A DNA stretch of 64,000 nt from Puccinia triticina (GCF_026914185.1 NC_070561.1:3534001-3598000), one strand, 5' to 3'. Shown: positions 53,801-63,319, numbered from the stretch's first letter. Notes: a model not told the origin generated them from the letters alone. Numbers and translations: made by a program.

Positions 53801-54718
53801 GGGCATGGGTTGATTCACCGGTTTGACCTTTCGCGCCACCGGTTTGTATTTCGCCGCGAAAGAGAGGAGTCCGCCCTCCTTCCACAATTCCACAAGCTCC
53901 CGTTGCGCGCAATGATTGAGACCGCATTCAAGGAGCCGCCAAGTCCGATGTTCCGCGCCGTCCTCGAAAGCTGCCTTCTCTGCAAAGGAGAGTCCAGACG
54001 GATGGGAGTGGCTCACGAGTGTGGCGCGTGGTAGGGCTTTCAAAGTTTGCGGAGCATCACGCCTCGGAGGTGCACATTGGGAGGAACTTACTTCTACTCC
54101 AAATGGTCTCCACGGCGGTCCAAACTCCACCACACCACCCTCACAATCCAGGGTCCAAGAAAATAGTTTAACCTCATTACAGAGGATCTTTAGTTTTTCC
54201 TCGTCGCGGAGGCTCGGGAGTTTAGGCTCATCGCGGAGTCGAACTAGATTACCCTCGTTGCGGAGGACGCCACAAGACGTATCTAGTTTATGCTCATTCC
54301 GGAGACTAGACTGAGATGATCCGTTTCGGGGAGAATAGGGAAGTTTATTCTTGTTGCGGAGACGTGTCGGATAGGGTGGAGCATCACCTGAAACCAGAGG
54401 AAAGTCCAAAGGATGCGGGCGGCTCACGAATGTGGCTGAAGTAGAGTTTTTCACAGAGGTGGCGGTATCTCGCCCGGAGGTGCATAATCGGGAGGAACTT
54501 ACTTTCAGTTCTCCCTGCCTCCGTGGAACACCTATTTTCTCCTCGCCACCTGTTTGGCCTGATCTTGAATCGGATGAAGCGCCGCTTTGGCGCTTGAGAG
54601 AATTGAAGTGAGATGAGACAAGATGGAAAGACTGGACATGGAAATCGGACGCGATGTTTTTGGCTTTTTCGGGAGTTTTTTGCTGTTTTTGGATTTGCTG
54701 ATTTTGAGAAGATGACAA
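50822..54718 (-). CDS. Gypsy Pol: reverse transcriptase, RNase H, integrase
   Basis: About 1,298 residues. Residues 1-about 290 are Ser/Arg-rich with short LR(N/D)E.KL repeats and two in-frame intron-like modules. The RT runs from about 395: PAAKMEEYTKIIRERVRTGLYEQS, LRIVHDLQPLNKVTIRD, FDTPLGRFQLTRLPQGATNS, and FIDDGGIKG (catalytic DD). RNase H follows: LAVDSSFHAAGAVLSQED ... VESRYSQSKLEL ... HFELQVDAQSLIQMI. Integrase: the H-H-C-C zinc part (HEDLGHRGTTETYRR ... CRSCEDCQKK), then the core with MDAVHLKA, YSTDGGSEF and MVERGHGPLK, then FGQRAVLPLD. No chromodomain is seen. The frame differs from gag-protease and starts 73 bases after its stop, so expression needs re-initiation, frameshift or splicing (CTCAAAATCAG is a possible acceptor). 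The first codon here is a non-ATG (TTG); the true start is unclear. Confidence 0.88.
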   Translation of the reverse strand: MSSSQNQQIQKQQKTPEKAKNIASDFHVQSFHLVSSHFNSLKRQSGASSDSRSGQTGGEEKIGVPRRQGELKVSSSRLCTSGRDTATSVKNSTSATFVSRPHPLDFPLVSGDAPPYPTRLRNKNKLPYSPRNGSSQSSLRNEHKLDTSCGVLRNEGNLVRLRDEPKLPSLRDEEKLKILCNEVKLFSWTLDCEGGVVEFGPPWRPFGVEVSSSQCAPPRRDAPQTLKALPRATLVSHSHPSGLSFAEKAAFEDGAEHRTWRLLECGLNHCAQRELVELWKEGGLLSFAAKYKPVARKVKPVNQPMPQNLNPPLQRPPLSRDPYRGLSRSLAGPFVPRGRVTELSLQVVNFGPPGWLNPSELDLIKNVLAERNLSIAFDESQRGLLKESYGLPYIIPVVEHEPWQKRKIPIPAAKMEEYTKIIRERVRTGLYEQSTSSYTSPVFCVLKGNGKLRIVHDLQPLNKVTIRDAGVPPATEEFVESFSGRACYGLGDIMGGYDERALHPISRPLTTFDTPLGRFQLTRLPQGATNSVAVYQAQMVWILQDKIPEHAGIFIDDGGIKGPVSDYDNEVLDWHSSIRRFVWEYAETLERILFRIEESGLTVSASKLAACVPALEIVGHVVCKEGRRMARSKVNKILSWPTPANATEVRGFLGVVVYVRIFIPSLSQLCLPLRRLTRKDAEFLWTSDCEDAFEELKLIVGRDIVLVKINYGSDAGRIKLAVDSSFHAAGAVLSQEDSNGLARPALYESLLFSDVESRYSQSKLELCGVARILKKLQTILWGQHFELQVDAQSLIQMINAPSLPNAPMTRWVAFIQLFSFDIVHRPGKSFTMPDGLSRRPQGEDDSDPPSSEFDEDSPAIRPLHSFTVNAETGYSGYQEGFWRCMEIFLATLARPEGLDAAEFRALKRRSVDFFLQAGRLMKRGSPLPRIVVTIPPKQDSILRKLHEDLGHRGTTETYRRVSERFWWPSLKQSVARWCRSCEDCQKKDLRRPQELRYPTGESTVFGRVSMDAVHLKASGAKYLIVARDDFSGWVEAKILNNLTSEAVAAFLQENWTMRYGLARSYSTDGGSEFGGALAEMLRALPGQHRVSTPYYPEGQGMVERGHGPLKSALVKLAGESGKNCRHYLPLVLFADRISTKRTTGYSPYELVFGQRAVLPLDLEIESYLGVDWDAVKDTSDLLAARSRQLERSEETRGIAYRKLMDARGDSLRYWEEKNAARIREPLKPGDRVLAFNRSLETQWGQLFAHRWNGPYCVVKQVPGGSYVLAELDGTELKRRFAADQVKRFYAREDFPDQK
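54012..54098 (-). repeat. Intron-like module 2 inside pol
   Basis: Minus strand: GTAAGTTCCTCCCAATGTGC ... CACTCGTGAG, with a good acceptor CTCCTTTGCAG at about 53975-53985. It is open in the pol frame as well, so it may be an exonised or retained intron. It resembles modules 1, 3 and 4. Confidence 0.55.
54424..54512 (-). repeat. Intron-like module 1 inside pol
   Basis: Minus strand: GTAAGTTCCTCCCGATTATG ... CATTCGTGAG, acceptor CTCTGGTTTCAG at about 54391-54402. Also open in the pol frame. Confidence 0.55.
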
Positions 54719-54791
54719 GGGAAAGAAAGAAACCGAACCGTGAGCCTCTGAATTATTAGTTGGCTCTGCGACAGGACTGCGAGACTCTAAA

Positions 54792-56948
54792 TTAAGTCTG
54801 CCGCTTTCCGAGCCAACCCGCTCTATAAAAATGACGGCCCTCCACGGGATCGTCGCGCGCTTTCCCTTTGCGCGTCAATATTGCCTTGCGGCCGCCACCC
54901 GGAAAGTCACGCTCCCAGCGGCCCGAATCCACAGAACAAAGGGTCAGCTCGATTTTTCGACCATTAGCGTCCGGGAGGAGGATCTTCTCGCCCGTCTGTC
55001 CGGAGAATTCGAGTGTAACGTCGAAATCCATGAGAAAAGGCCTTCCTAAGATGATGGGGCCATCCACGCGCGTGATCCAAAAGTGGCAGGTGCCCACTAT
55101 TGACTTCCCGATCCTGACAGGCACGTCTTCAGCGACGCCAACCAATTCACACGCCTGATTCCCGATCCCGTACACCGCGGAGTTAAAGTTAACGCGGGGG
55201 CTTAGGTTAAGCTTTGATGCCTTTGCATCCGAGATCAGATTCAGCTGAGATCCTGAATCTACTAAGGGGGCCGCATTGCCTTCTTCTTCTCCAAGCAGGC
55301 AGGGTAAATACCCCAGCGGACAGGAATACAGCCGGTTTTCTTCCTCTTGAGGAGAGGACTCTTCCAAAAGCGTTCCGAAGTGAACCTTCAGATCCTCTGA
55401 GTTGACTTCCACGCGGCGCTTTGAGACCCAACGTTTCATCCCGTCAGCAATAGCCGGCGCGACGGCGCATAGCTCTGCAACCGTGACCGTCAACGGAAGA
55501 TCAGAAATTTTCTGAAGCATGCCTTCCACCGCCCTGGGGTGATCCTTGGCGATCCCTCTCTCAAATCTCACTCTTGATGGGCCCCCGTCCGATTTAGTGG
55601 CGGCCGGCGAAGGGGCGGGTTCAGCTTGAACTGGCTGCGAAGGCTGACTCGCCGGCGAACGTTCGAAAAGCTCAGGCTCCTCGTCCATATCCTCAGCTTC
55701 CGATCCAGAGTTAGGGGGAGGCGCCTTCTTCGGGGTCTTCCTAGCGGCAGAAGCTGGAACTGTCGGGGCCTTGTAAGGTTTTGGCGCCTCGTGCTTCTTG
55801 CGCGCAGGGTCAGATTGATAGGCACCCGAAAAGGCTTGAGAGGACACGGCGGGGGGATACCAGGGATCCAAGGAGCCGCAAGTCGTCCTGAACTCTGTCG
55901 TTGCTGAGCTCACTTGAGGTTGGTAGGAAGCCACAACGTGGCGAATCGGGCGCGACGCGTCGAAAGGGATCAGCGCGCCATTAGGGAGGAAGAAATTGGT
56001 CCCCTTTTGCTCGACCAACTTCTCCTCCTTATCCTTCTTTAGCTCGAAACAACGCGCCGTCCCGTGGCCTTCACGGTGGCAATAGTAGCAGACGAGAGGT
56101 CCACGCGATCCTGATGGCGCAGCAGCGGCGGGAGAAGAAACTGCGAGCTCCTTCTTCAGCCGCTGCTCGAAAGACTGGAGCATGCGGGATAGATCGTCCA
56201 CAGTAGATGGAGCCATCGACTGAGCCGGCGCTTCCTTCGGCCGACGATCAGCCTCCATCTTGATCATGATATCGTTGGACTCCTTGAAACCTGAAGTGAA
56301 AGGGAGGGAGGCCTGCGGTTTGATCTGCTCTGAGGTGAAAGCTACCTCTTCCTCCATCTCTGAAATGACAGCCGCCCGCAGTTCCTTGAGCGCGGGCAAG
56401 AGATAGCGCCCGTCCAGAGTCTTAACCATCGCCTTTTTCTTGACTAGGTACGACTTGATGCGCTGTTGAAACCCGGCCGAGAACGCGAAAAAGAAGTAAT
56501 CCACCGATAAATCTTCTGACGAAAGATGTTGGTACCTGATCAGATATGATAAGATGACGTCGAAGATAGACTTAAACAGCCGGTAATCCTCGAGCGTCGT
56601 GATCCCGCCCTTAGCAATCCAAGCATCCTTGAGACTCTGCAAGTCAGCGACGGTGTAGCGGACCACATCCACTTGCCCCCACCGCTCGATCATCTGCTCC
56701 TTCAGCGTGGTCCACGACTTGCTCGTGTACCCGCTCATATCCCACACCGCGTCCTGGATATCCTCGCTCCCAAGGAAGGACGGTATCTGGAGGACCTTGT
56801 CCTCATCCGACGCGCCGTCCAAGTTGGCGGCTAGCTCGTACTGGCGAAGGAAAGCCTCCACGCGCGATCCGGTGAACTTGAGAGCCCGGTCTTGTGGCTT
56901 GATCTTGACCATCCGCGCGACTGGCGCTGCTGCTGCTGGGTCGGCCAT
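54792..56948 (-). CDS. Gypsy Gag-protease
   Basis: 718 residues from ATG 56948. Gag core at about residues 20-180 (DRALKFTGSRVEAFLRQYEL ... WGQVDVVRYTVADLQSL ... YLIRYQHLSSED), then a CCHC knuckle (CYYCHREGHGTARC) at about 288. A Pro/Ala/Ser-rich linker follows, then a block shared with the other Gypsy Gag (LQKISDLPLTVTVAELCAV). The aspartic protease is near 565 (PLVDSGSQLNLISD) with a downstream ILGRPFL, the usual second signature. It ends at TAA before pol. The protease is joined to Gag instead of Pol, which is a variant layout. The 5' leader holds an intron-like module (57003-57095) that would be removed before translation. Confidence 0.9.
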   Translation of the reverse strand: MADPAAAAPVARMVKIKPQDRALKFTGSRVEAFLRQYELAANLDGASDEDKVLQIPSFLGSEDIQDAVWDMSGYTSKSWTTLKEQMIERWGQVDVVRYTVADLQSLKDAWIAKGGITTLEDYRLFKSIFDVILSYLIRYQHLSSEDLSVDYFFFAFSAGFQQRIKSYLVKKKAMVKTLDGRYLLPALKELRAAVISEMEEEVAFTSEQIKPQASLPFTSGFKESNDIMIKMEADRRPKEAPAQSMAPSTVDDLSRMLQSFEQRLKKELAVSSPAAAAPSGSRGPLVCYYCHREGHGTARCFELKKDKEEKLVEQKGTNFFLPNGALIPFDASRPIRHVVASYQPQVSSATTEFRTTCGSLDPWYPPAVSSQAFSGAYQSDPARKKHEAPKPYKAPTVPASAARKTPKKAPPPNSGSEAEDMDEEPELFERSPASQPSQPVQAEPAPSPAATKSDGGPSRVRFERGIAKDHPRAVEGMLQKISDLPLTVTVAELCAVAPAIADGMKRWVSKRRVEVNSEDLKVHFGTLLEESSPQEEENRLYSCPLGYLPCLLGEEEGNAAPLVDSGSQLNLISDAKASKLNLSPRVNFNSAVYGIGNQACELVGVAEDVPVRIGKSIVGTCHFWITRVDGPIILGRPFLMDFDVTLEFSGQTGEKILLPDANGRKIELTLCSVDSGRWERDFPGGGRKAILTRKGKARDDPVEGRHFYRAGWLGKRQT

Positions 56949-57002
56949 TGCGAGGCGAGGGGATAGATGGATTCTGGAATTGATGGGAGAGAGAAATGGG
57001 TC

Positions 57003-57095
57003 CGATGTGGCTCACAGCACGTGGCAAACGTAATGCTTTCGAAACGTGTAGCGATAACCCTCGGAGGTGCACTTATGGAGAGGACTTACTTCTAT
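57003..57095 (-). repeat. Intron-like module 3 in the gag leader
   Basis: Minus strand: GTAAGTCCTCTCCATAAGTG ... CACGTGCTGTGAG, with an acceptor (CCCATCAATTCCAG) at about 56970-56983, about 22 bases before the gag ATG. This copy is the likeliest true intron, in the 5' leader. Confidence 0.6.
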
Positions 57096-57248
57096 CTCTC
57101 CAAACCTCCGCGAAACAAAGACTCCAAGCGCCGTCCTCGAAAAAAAAAGAAAGAAAGATCCGGGAAAACCAGGGATCACTTGAAAAAAAAAAAAAGATTT
57201 AAAAAAGAGAGAGCGCCTCAAAACCGCCGACCGTCTTGAAATCCGTAT

Positions 57249-57300
57249 GGCGAGACTGTAAATCTTGAGGTCGCTGGTTCGATCCCGGCTCGGGGGACCA
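57249..57300 (+). promoter_or_regulatory. Extended primer-binding region equal to the 3' half of tRNA-Tyr
   Basis: The plus strand carries an anticodon arm CGAGA-CTGTAAA-TCTTG (57251-57267, anticodon GTA), a variable part, a T-arm GCTGG-TTCGATC-CCGGC (57273-57289), an acceptor 3' strand and a CCA (57298-57300). Two bases later the 5' LTR of the minus-strand Gypsy element begins. The element RNA is therefore complementary to about 50 nt of tRNA-Tyr, far more than the usual 8-18 nt. The tRNA 5' half is absent, so it is not a tRNA gene. No intron follows the anticodon, so the source was spliced, CCA-bearing tRNA. Confidence 0.85.
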
Positions 57301-57302
57301 AA

Positions 57303-58087
57303 TGTGGAACTCCGACCGGTGCTGGGCCGTCGGCAGTTACTGGAAGGGAGAGTTGCGCTGAGCGCTGCCTTCGCGGTGATCCGGAAAACAGTCGTGGGAT
57401 TCAAGTTATAGCTTTAAGAGGGGGGGGATTTATGTTAAGAGACGACGGGGTTTAGATCCTCGTCGGCGGTGGTTTGTTTGCTGAGAATCTCGGGAAAAGG
57501 GCCGGCGAACTGGACCGGGGACAGTGATCTTAAAGGACAGGAATCTGGAAGAGGATCGGCGCGGGGGCTGAGAGGAGAAACTCAGAAGCTCCCGCGAGTA
57601 TATCGGTGAACAAAGATCAATAAACTTTAGATTCAAGTTGATGAGATGATCTGAAAAACAAAATTTTGGTTCAGACGAAATCCCATGCCGCCCCATCATC
57701 TGAGTTCAAACTGAACTCAGACTCTGGGAGCTGTGACATGTTGTGGACAAGTCATCATACACCCGCGCGCACAAGCGCGCCACAACAGCAAGAGAAGGGA
57801 GGAAAGAATCAGAAAAGAAATAACACCAAAGGAAGAAAACCAACCCTCCGCATACAACACCTCTCCAACGCGCGCATTTTAGAAACAGAAGAACATAAGA
57901 CAGAGGAGGAGAAAGGAAAACAACAAAACAAACACAAAGGAAACCAAAGCCTAATCCTGAAACGCCTTGAAGATTCCACCGCGCGCGACGCGCGCTGATT
58001 GATCTTGACGCCCATGAGTTGATGTCTTGATGGCTGAAAACTCAAGGAATCCGCTGCGCCACGGGCGCCACGCAAATGGCCACCACA
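57303..58087 (-). repeat. 5' LTR of the Gypsy element
   Basis: 785 bp, flanked outside by CCGG at 58088-58091. Contains the same inverted repeat as the other LTR at about 57699-57718. Confidence 0.9.
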
Positions 58088-58140
58088 CCGGACCCAGCTC
58101 TTTTTTTTCTTATCCTTCAATGCTCAAACACTCAAAATCA

Positions 58141-59562
58141 ATGGACCTCAACGCCCATGGTGCTTACAGACGGATTCAACTTTTTCTTGCCGAGCTGAAT
58201 ATTGTCCTAGGCAGTGTGCTGTCTCCGACCTCTTATGCTCCTTTTTCCAGACCCCGGCCTTCTTTTCACCAAGTTAGTCTCCCGCAGCGTTTCAACCACC
58301 ACATTTCTCAGCAGCATATCATGTGTAATCGATCAACCAAACGATCTCGTGCCTGGAAGAAAGATCACAGCAAGCCCAGGCAAGGAGATTCTGATGCGTT
58401 TTGCCTGCGGCCCGTTCATCCTGAGAGCCATCTGACTTCCCCAATTCCAAATCCAAATTTTCTTGACCAGAATATGATCCAACAGCCAAACTTGACCCTT
58501 ATTCAGCAAAATGATATTGCTCCCCAGAATGTGACTCTGGGTCCAATTGCAGCTCTACATGTTGACGACTTTTGATCTTGGCATGGTGATTATATCGAGC
58601 AATCTGTTCTCAACAAGCAATCAATTCTGGACAAACAAGCAGTTTTCAACCAGCAAGAAACTCTTGAAGAGCATTGGATTCTTGATCACAAAAATCAGCC
58701 AATTACCAATCCATCACAGACTTTTGTTGATGATCGGACCAAGTTTGAAGTACCTAATCCACACAAACCAGAGCCCCAATTTGATATGAAAAACTACAGC
58801 GCTAGGGATGTTAATTGCTGGGCTAGTACACTCTTGGCGAATGAATTTGAATACCTTCGAGCGATGGGACGCGAAGCTCAAGAGGAATCTTTCCAACAGT
58901 ACGCAGAGGTGCACATTGATGGACGATCTAAACCACATCATCAAATTGATTCCCCACCTCAGCATATGGAACAGAAAACAGCTAAACCAGCTACATTACA
59001 TAACAGCCAGGTCACGTCTCCACAATTCCATCCAACCGACCACAACTATCTTAATCAGCACCAAAATCAACACGGGTTAGAAGACAAATCCTGAGGATAC
59101 GACAATGAAGCCAGCTCTAACGTATTTAATGACAGCAGTGGTTTTGATGATGGGGGTGGTTTCAATGACAGTGGTGGTTTTGTGGACGGCAGTGGTTTTG
59201 CTGAAAATTTTGATGGTATTAGCGACGGGGGTTTTGAAGATGGTGCTTTTGATGACATTGGTTTCAACAACAATTTCAAAGATGACAGCGGAGTTTTTGA
59301 TGATGGTGGCGACTTTGAAGATTGCGGTGACTATGACGATGGCGGCGACTATGACGATGGCGGCGACTATGACAATGGCGGCGACTATGACAATGGCGGC
59401 GACTATGACAATGGCGGCAACTATGACAATGGCGGCAACTATGACAATGGCGGCAACTATGCTGATGGCGGCAACTTTGACAATGGCAACAGAGGTTTTG
59501 ATGATAGTGGTGATTTTGACAATGGTGGTGGGTGTTTTGATGATGTCGTGGACTACTATTAG
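58141..59562 (+). pseudogene. Gln/Asn-rich ORF with Gly-Asp repeats, two in-frame stops
   Basis: One frame runs from the Met at 58141 to 59562, broken only by TGA at 58573-58575 and 59092-59094. The first part is basic (TKRSRAWKKDHSKPR). The middle is rich in Gln, Asn and His (NKQSILDKQAVFNQQETLEEHW). The last part (59095-59562) is a Gly/Asp/Asn/Phe/Tyr repeat. No domain is recognised. It is the internal coding part of the non-autonomous Copia-like element, where a Gag would stand, but no zinc knuckle is visible. It may be a captured cellular gene. Confidence 0.45.
59320..59480 (+). repeat. 18-bp minisatellite coding a Gly-Gly-Asp/Asn-Tyr repeat
   Basis: About eight copies of an 18-bp unit (gactatgacaatggcggc and close variants) encode a six-residue DYDNGG-type repeat. 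The array reads open in more than one frame. Confidence 0.8.
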
Positions 59563-59747
59563 CCTCTCCTTAAATCCCTTATTCAACAACCATCAGTCCC
59601 AATTTGATTCCCAGATGACTAAATCCTTGACATCTTCATTTTTCTTGAATCAAGTTCCCTATTTTCACTCTACTTTCAGCACTCATTCAACTTGTATGTA
59701 GTTTTCACCTCCCCTGCAGGTGCCTTGGAGCTAGAGATGGTCACTTT

Positions 59748-59885
59748 GCACCCGCTGCGGGTATCCGCTATCCGCCTGTGGGTATCCGCTCAGGCCGGCG
59801 GGTATCCGCCAGCGGATGCGGATGTCTGGGATCCTGGGAAAATCCAGCGGATACCCGGGTAGCTAAACAGGTATCCGCTCTCTCT
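59748..59885. repeat. Left subterminal hAT repeats
   Basis: At least five copies of GGGTATCCGC or its inverse in about 130 bases. Clusters like this bind hAT transposases in other members of the superfamily. Confidence 0.7.
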
Positions 59886-60077
59886 AGGGTCTATGTACGC
59901 CGCAGCTGCGCAACTCTGAACCGGCTTTCCTGCCCTTGGCCCCCCACCCCCGGGGGAGCCGTGGTCGTTGTGCGACGACCCGGGCCTGGGCCCAGCCCGA
60001 TCTAAGCCTCCTGCTTCCCTCAGGAGATATCCTCTGAAACCCCATATCCTCCAACAGCCACGACATATCCCCACAGC

Positions 60078-63000
60078 ATGAACCGACGCAAGAGGGCCCG
60101 CGAACAACGCTCAGAAGAAGAAAATGATAGGCCGGCCGTGGAATCAAACCATGAACAGGACGATGGAAACTCAACTCCAAGTGCTACACCTGCGGGATCT
60201 GATATGACCGATGAGCAGCGTCTTGGTCAGTTCAAATACCTTCTTCTATTTTTCATTCTTTGGTATTTGATTTCTTACTAACAAACCTCTCTGAATTTAG
60301 AACATGCCAAGAAACTTGCACATAATCAAGTCAGTTTGGCGTACTCTGCTTATTATCCACCGGAGCTTTCCGATCAGCTCGATAAATTCCGCCGTTGTAT
60401 GATTGCTTGGAGATGTAAGACGTGAGTGTTTATCTTTTAATTTCTGAAAAGTAACAACAGCTAAAGCAATGAATCTCAGGTGTGCTAAAATGATCAATCG
60501 AACCTCATACAAATCCTCGTGCAGTAATCTCCTCGCTCATGCTGGCCAATGTTTAAGAAAGCAGCAAATACCCTCAAACAACAAGACACTTGTAGAGTTT
60601 GGGGTTTCGGGCACAGGGGAAATTGACCCGCGGGAGGCAGGTGGTTTTTTTTGGCCATTTTTCTCCCTAATCTGACCACATTTTTCTCCCTAATCTGACC
60701 ATTCATCTCTCCTTAGGTCTTACAGCGATGCGCGATTTGGTGTGCCAAGGGCGCAAAACCGTTTTCAGCTTTGGAAGAACCCAGCTTCAAGAAAGTACTT
60801 CATCCAACAATCCTCAAGCATCTACCAAATCAAAAGATGGTTTCGCAGGCGATCCACATGTTGTACTTGTCCGTTCAGGAGGACTTATGCCAGGAATTAA
60901 AGGTTTGCCTGTTTCTTTTTCATAGCTATGTAGTTGGATAGGACCAAAAAATACTGCCTCCCATTCAGATTCACCAGGGAGCCCTGTACTTGGGGGTGGA
61001 TGCGTGGCAGTCGCCGAATGGATTCGACATCATCGGGGCCGTGATATACCGTCTTTCAGACAATGGCGCTGGTAAAGTTTGATCAGACGCAATGCCCCTC
61101 GACTTTGTTCAGCTTAAAGAACAACATACTGGCAAATATTTGGCTCAAATGGTTGAGTTTATTGTTGACAAGTTTGGCTTAAAAAACCGGGTATGAGCCT
61201 CTTTTTTCCCTTTTGTTTGATGCATCTGTTGCATTTGGTCTTCTAACCCAATTCCGTTTCTCTTATTAGATCTGTGGGATTGTTTCCGAAAACGCGGCAA
61301 ACAATGGAACAATGATCTGTGAGTTGGGGAAGCTCAACAGGAAGCGATTCACAGGCAAGGAGCAGTGGATACGGTGCTTCGCACATATCCTTAACCTTAT
61401 CGTCAAGGCCATCCTGCGACCATTTTCGCGCGTAAAAAATTCCACCCCAGGTGCTTCCGAGTTAGACGGTTCAGATGAAGAAGACAAGCCAAGTGATCTT
61501 ATTGAAGGGTAAGCGGTTCACTGACACCAAGTGCCCTTCAGACAACAAATTAGCTTATCCGATGATCATTTGTGTACCTTTTTTTGTCTGCAGCTTTGAC
61601 AAAGACGATAGTGATGACAAAGATCAGAGTTTTTCAAATGAAGATGAGGAGGAAACAGACTTTGCGGCGGATGATGGTGAATTAGCCGAAGAAGATGAGC
61701 TGACTCTTGCTGATCTCAGGGACATCGAGGAGGAAGAAGAGGGAGATGTATACACTTCTCAAATGTGTTGTCAAACCCTTGCAAAGGTTTGTTCAAATTT
61801 TTCTCTTGAACTATCTTTCTTGATCTCCTTTCCAGGTCGCCTAAGTTAACTACATATTTTCCTATTTTTCTCCAGTTCCGCGCAGTTGCAACTAAACTCA
61901 AGAAGTCGCCGAACTCAAAAGCCAAGTTCATTGAGATTTGCCAAGAAAAAAAATGCAAGCAACCGCACAACATCGAACGTGACATCCCAACTCGCTGGAA
62001 CTCAACGTATATTCAACTTAACAGCATCATCAGATGCGAGGAGGCAATGTGAGTATTCAAATCATCATTGTTTCGGGGGAAAAGAAAGCTGAGTTGATGT
62101 TCTTGACAGATTCTCCTGGCAACGCGATAAGCAGTTTGGAACCCACCGCAATATCCATTTAAACCAGGAGGACTTTGACTTGGCAGCTGACCTAGTACAG
62201 GTCCTCAAGCCATTTTACAAGCTCACCCTTCAAGTTTCACTAGGTTCCTCGGCTTGCGTTTCGGATGTTGTGGTGATGATCAATCAAATCACTGCAGGTC
62301 TTTCCACATTGATCGCAAATGAGGATGGAAATTATCCTCCTGCTTTACGCAATGCGTGTCGTGCTGGGCTTGGGATTACAAACAAGTATTACTCCCTAAC
62401 CGACTGTTCTCCTATCTACCGAATAGCAATGGGTGTGTTTTTTCACCAACCTCAACCATGATTCTTTTACCCATTTAAATCTTGAACTAATGATATCTTT
62501 TTATCTGAACTTCCAGTCCTCCATCCATCCTTTAAAGACGAATATTTTAAGCTGGCCAAATGGCCTCAGGATTGGATCAATGAGGCGATCTATCTAACTC
62601 GCAAGATGTACAATACATGGTACAAGCCTAGAGGATCAGCTTCAGCCCCAAAACCACCGAAGAAAGTGTCGGCCAAGGTAAGTTTAGGCCTAATTTTATG
62701 TTCACTGACCCAGTGGACTGACTGATTTACGTACCCTCCAGCCAACTGGTGTTTTGGCAGGGTTAGGCGCAGCGGCTGTAGCCAGATCAGCCGAATCAAC
62801 ATCGGACCCATTGGATATTTGGCTCTCTGGCGGCCTGTTTTTGGATGATGGGGCGCCGATAAACGGTCTTGCTTGGTGGAGCGAGCAGAAGCGAAATGGC
62901 AATACTCACAACGGCCTCTTACAGATGGCCCTGGATGTCATGTGCTGCCCGGGTGAGTTTTCAATCAAGTATTAAAGAAAAACTTGTTGCTGATTGATCA

Positions 63001-63250
63001 CTGCTTATATTTAGCAACCACGGTTGATGTGGAGCGTACGTTCAGCTTTGGACGAGACTATGTCTCCGCGAGGAGACACAACCTCCATCCAAAATTGGTA
63101 AGTAGAGGTATGGCGTTGTCGCTCTATTCCAAGAACGACAAGATAAAACCTCTTGCTCTCCACGAATACCTCGAAAAGCGAAAAAATAAATCTAAGAACA
63201 AGATGAAGCAAAAGAAGGCTGTTGTACAGGATGTGGTGACACTTGAGTGA
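60078..63250 (+). pseudogene. hAT transposase, 11 exons, one in-frame stop and one GC-AG intron
   Basis: Exons begin 60078-60225, 60301-60421, 60480-60636, 60717-60902 and 60969, and go on to 63250 with canonical introns after LKNR, DLIEG, QTLAK, CEEA, YRIAM, VSAK and CCP. The product has a BED-like zinc region (C..M, C....H...C), then AKPFSALEEPSFKK, YLGVDAWQSPNGFDIIG, GIVSENAANN (catalytic Asp region), RCFAHILNLIVKAI, an acidic insert, IPTRWNSTY, and the hAT C-terminal dimerisation block VDVERTFSFGRDYVSARR. The intron 60637-60716 needs a GC donor (GCAGGT) to keep the frame. A TGA at 61080-61082 breaks exon 5 just before DAMPLDF. So this copy is probably inactive unless suppressed; the ends remain mobile in trans. 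Confidence 0.88.
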
Positions 63251-63319
63251 TCAGCTGTCACCACATGTTGATTTTACTATGTTATAAATGATATCGTTAG
63301 TGTTTTAAGTGATTTTTGA

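Larger units (their letters stand above)
49834..58087 (-). mobile_element. Full-length Ty3/Gypsy retrotransposon (TSD CCGG)
   Basis: LTRs of 785 bp each (49834-50618 and 57303-58087) begin TGTGG and end CCACA on both strands. They differ at two sites that I could see. The 4-bp duplication CCGG stands at 49830-49833 and 58088-58091. On the minus strand the order is LTR, tRNA-Tyr-complementary primer region, gag-protease ORF, RT-RNase H-integrase ORF, LTR. Both ORFs are open, so this copy could be active. Confidence 0.95.

Noticed and set aside
57249..57300. tRNA-Tyr gene
   Set aside because: Only the 3' half (anticodon arm to CCA) is present; acceptor 5' strand and D-arm are missing, the CCA is encoded, and it abuts an LTR, so it is a primer-binding region.
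59105..59701. 198-residue Met/Thr/Ala repeat protein on the plus strand
   Set aside because: It is the shifted-frame reading of the 18-bp minisatellite; the Gly/Asp frame joins an upstream open frame and is the better reading.
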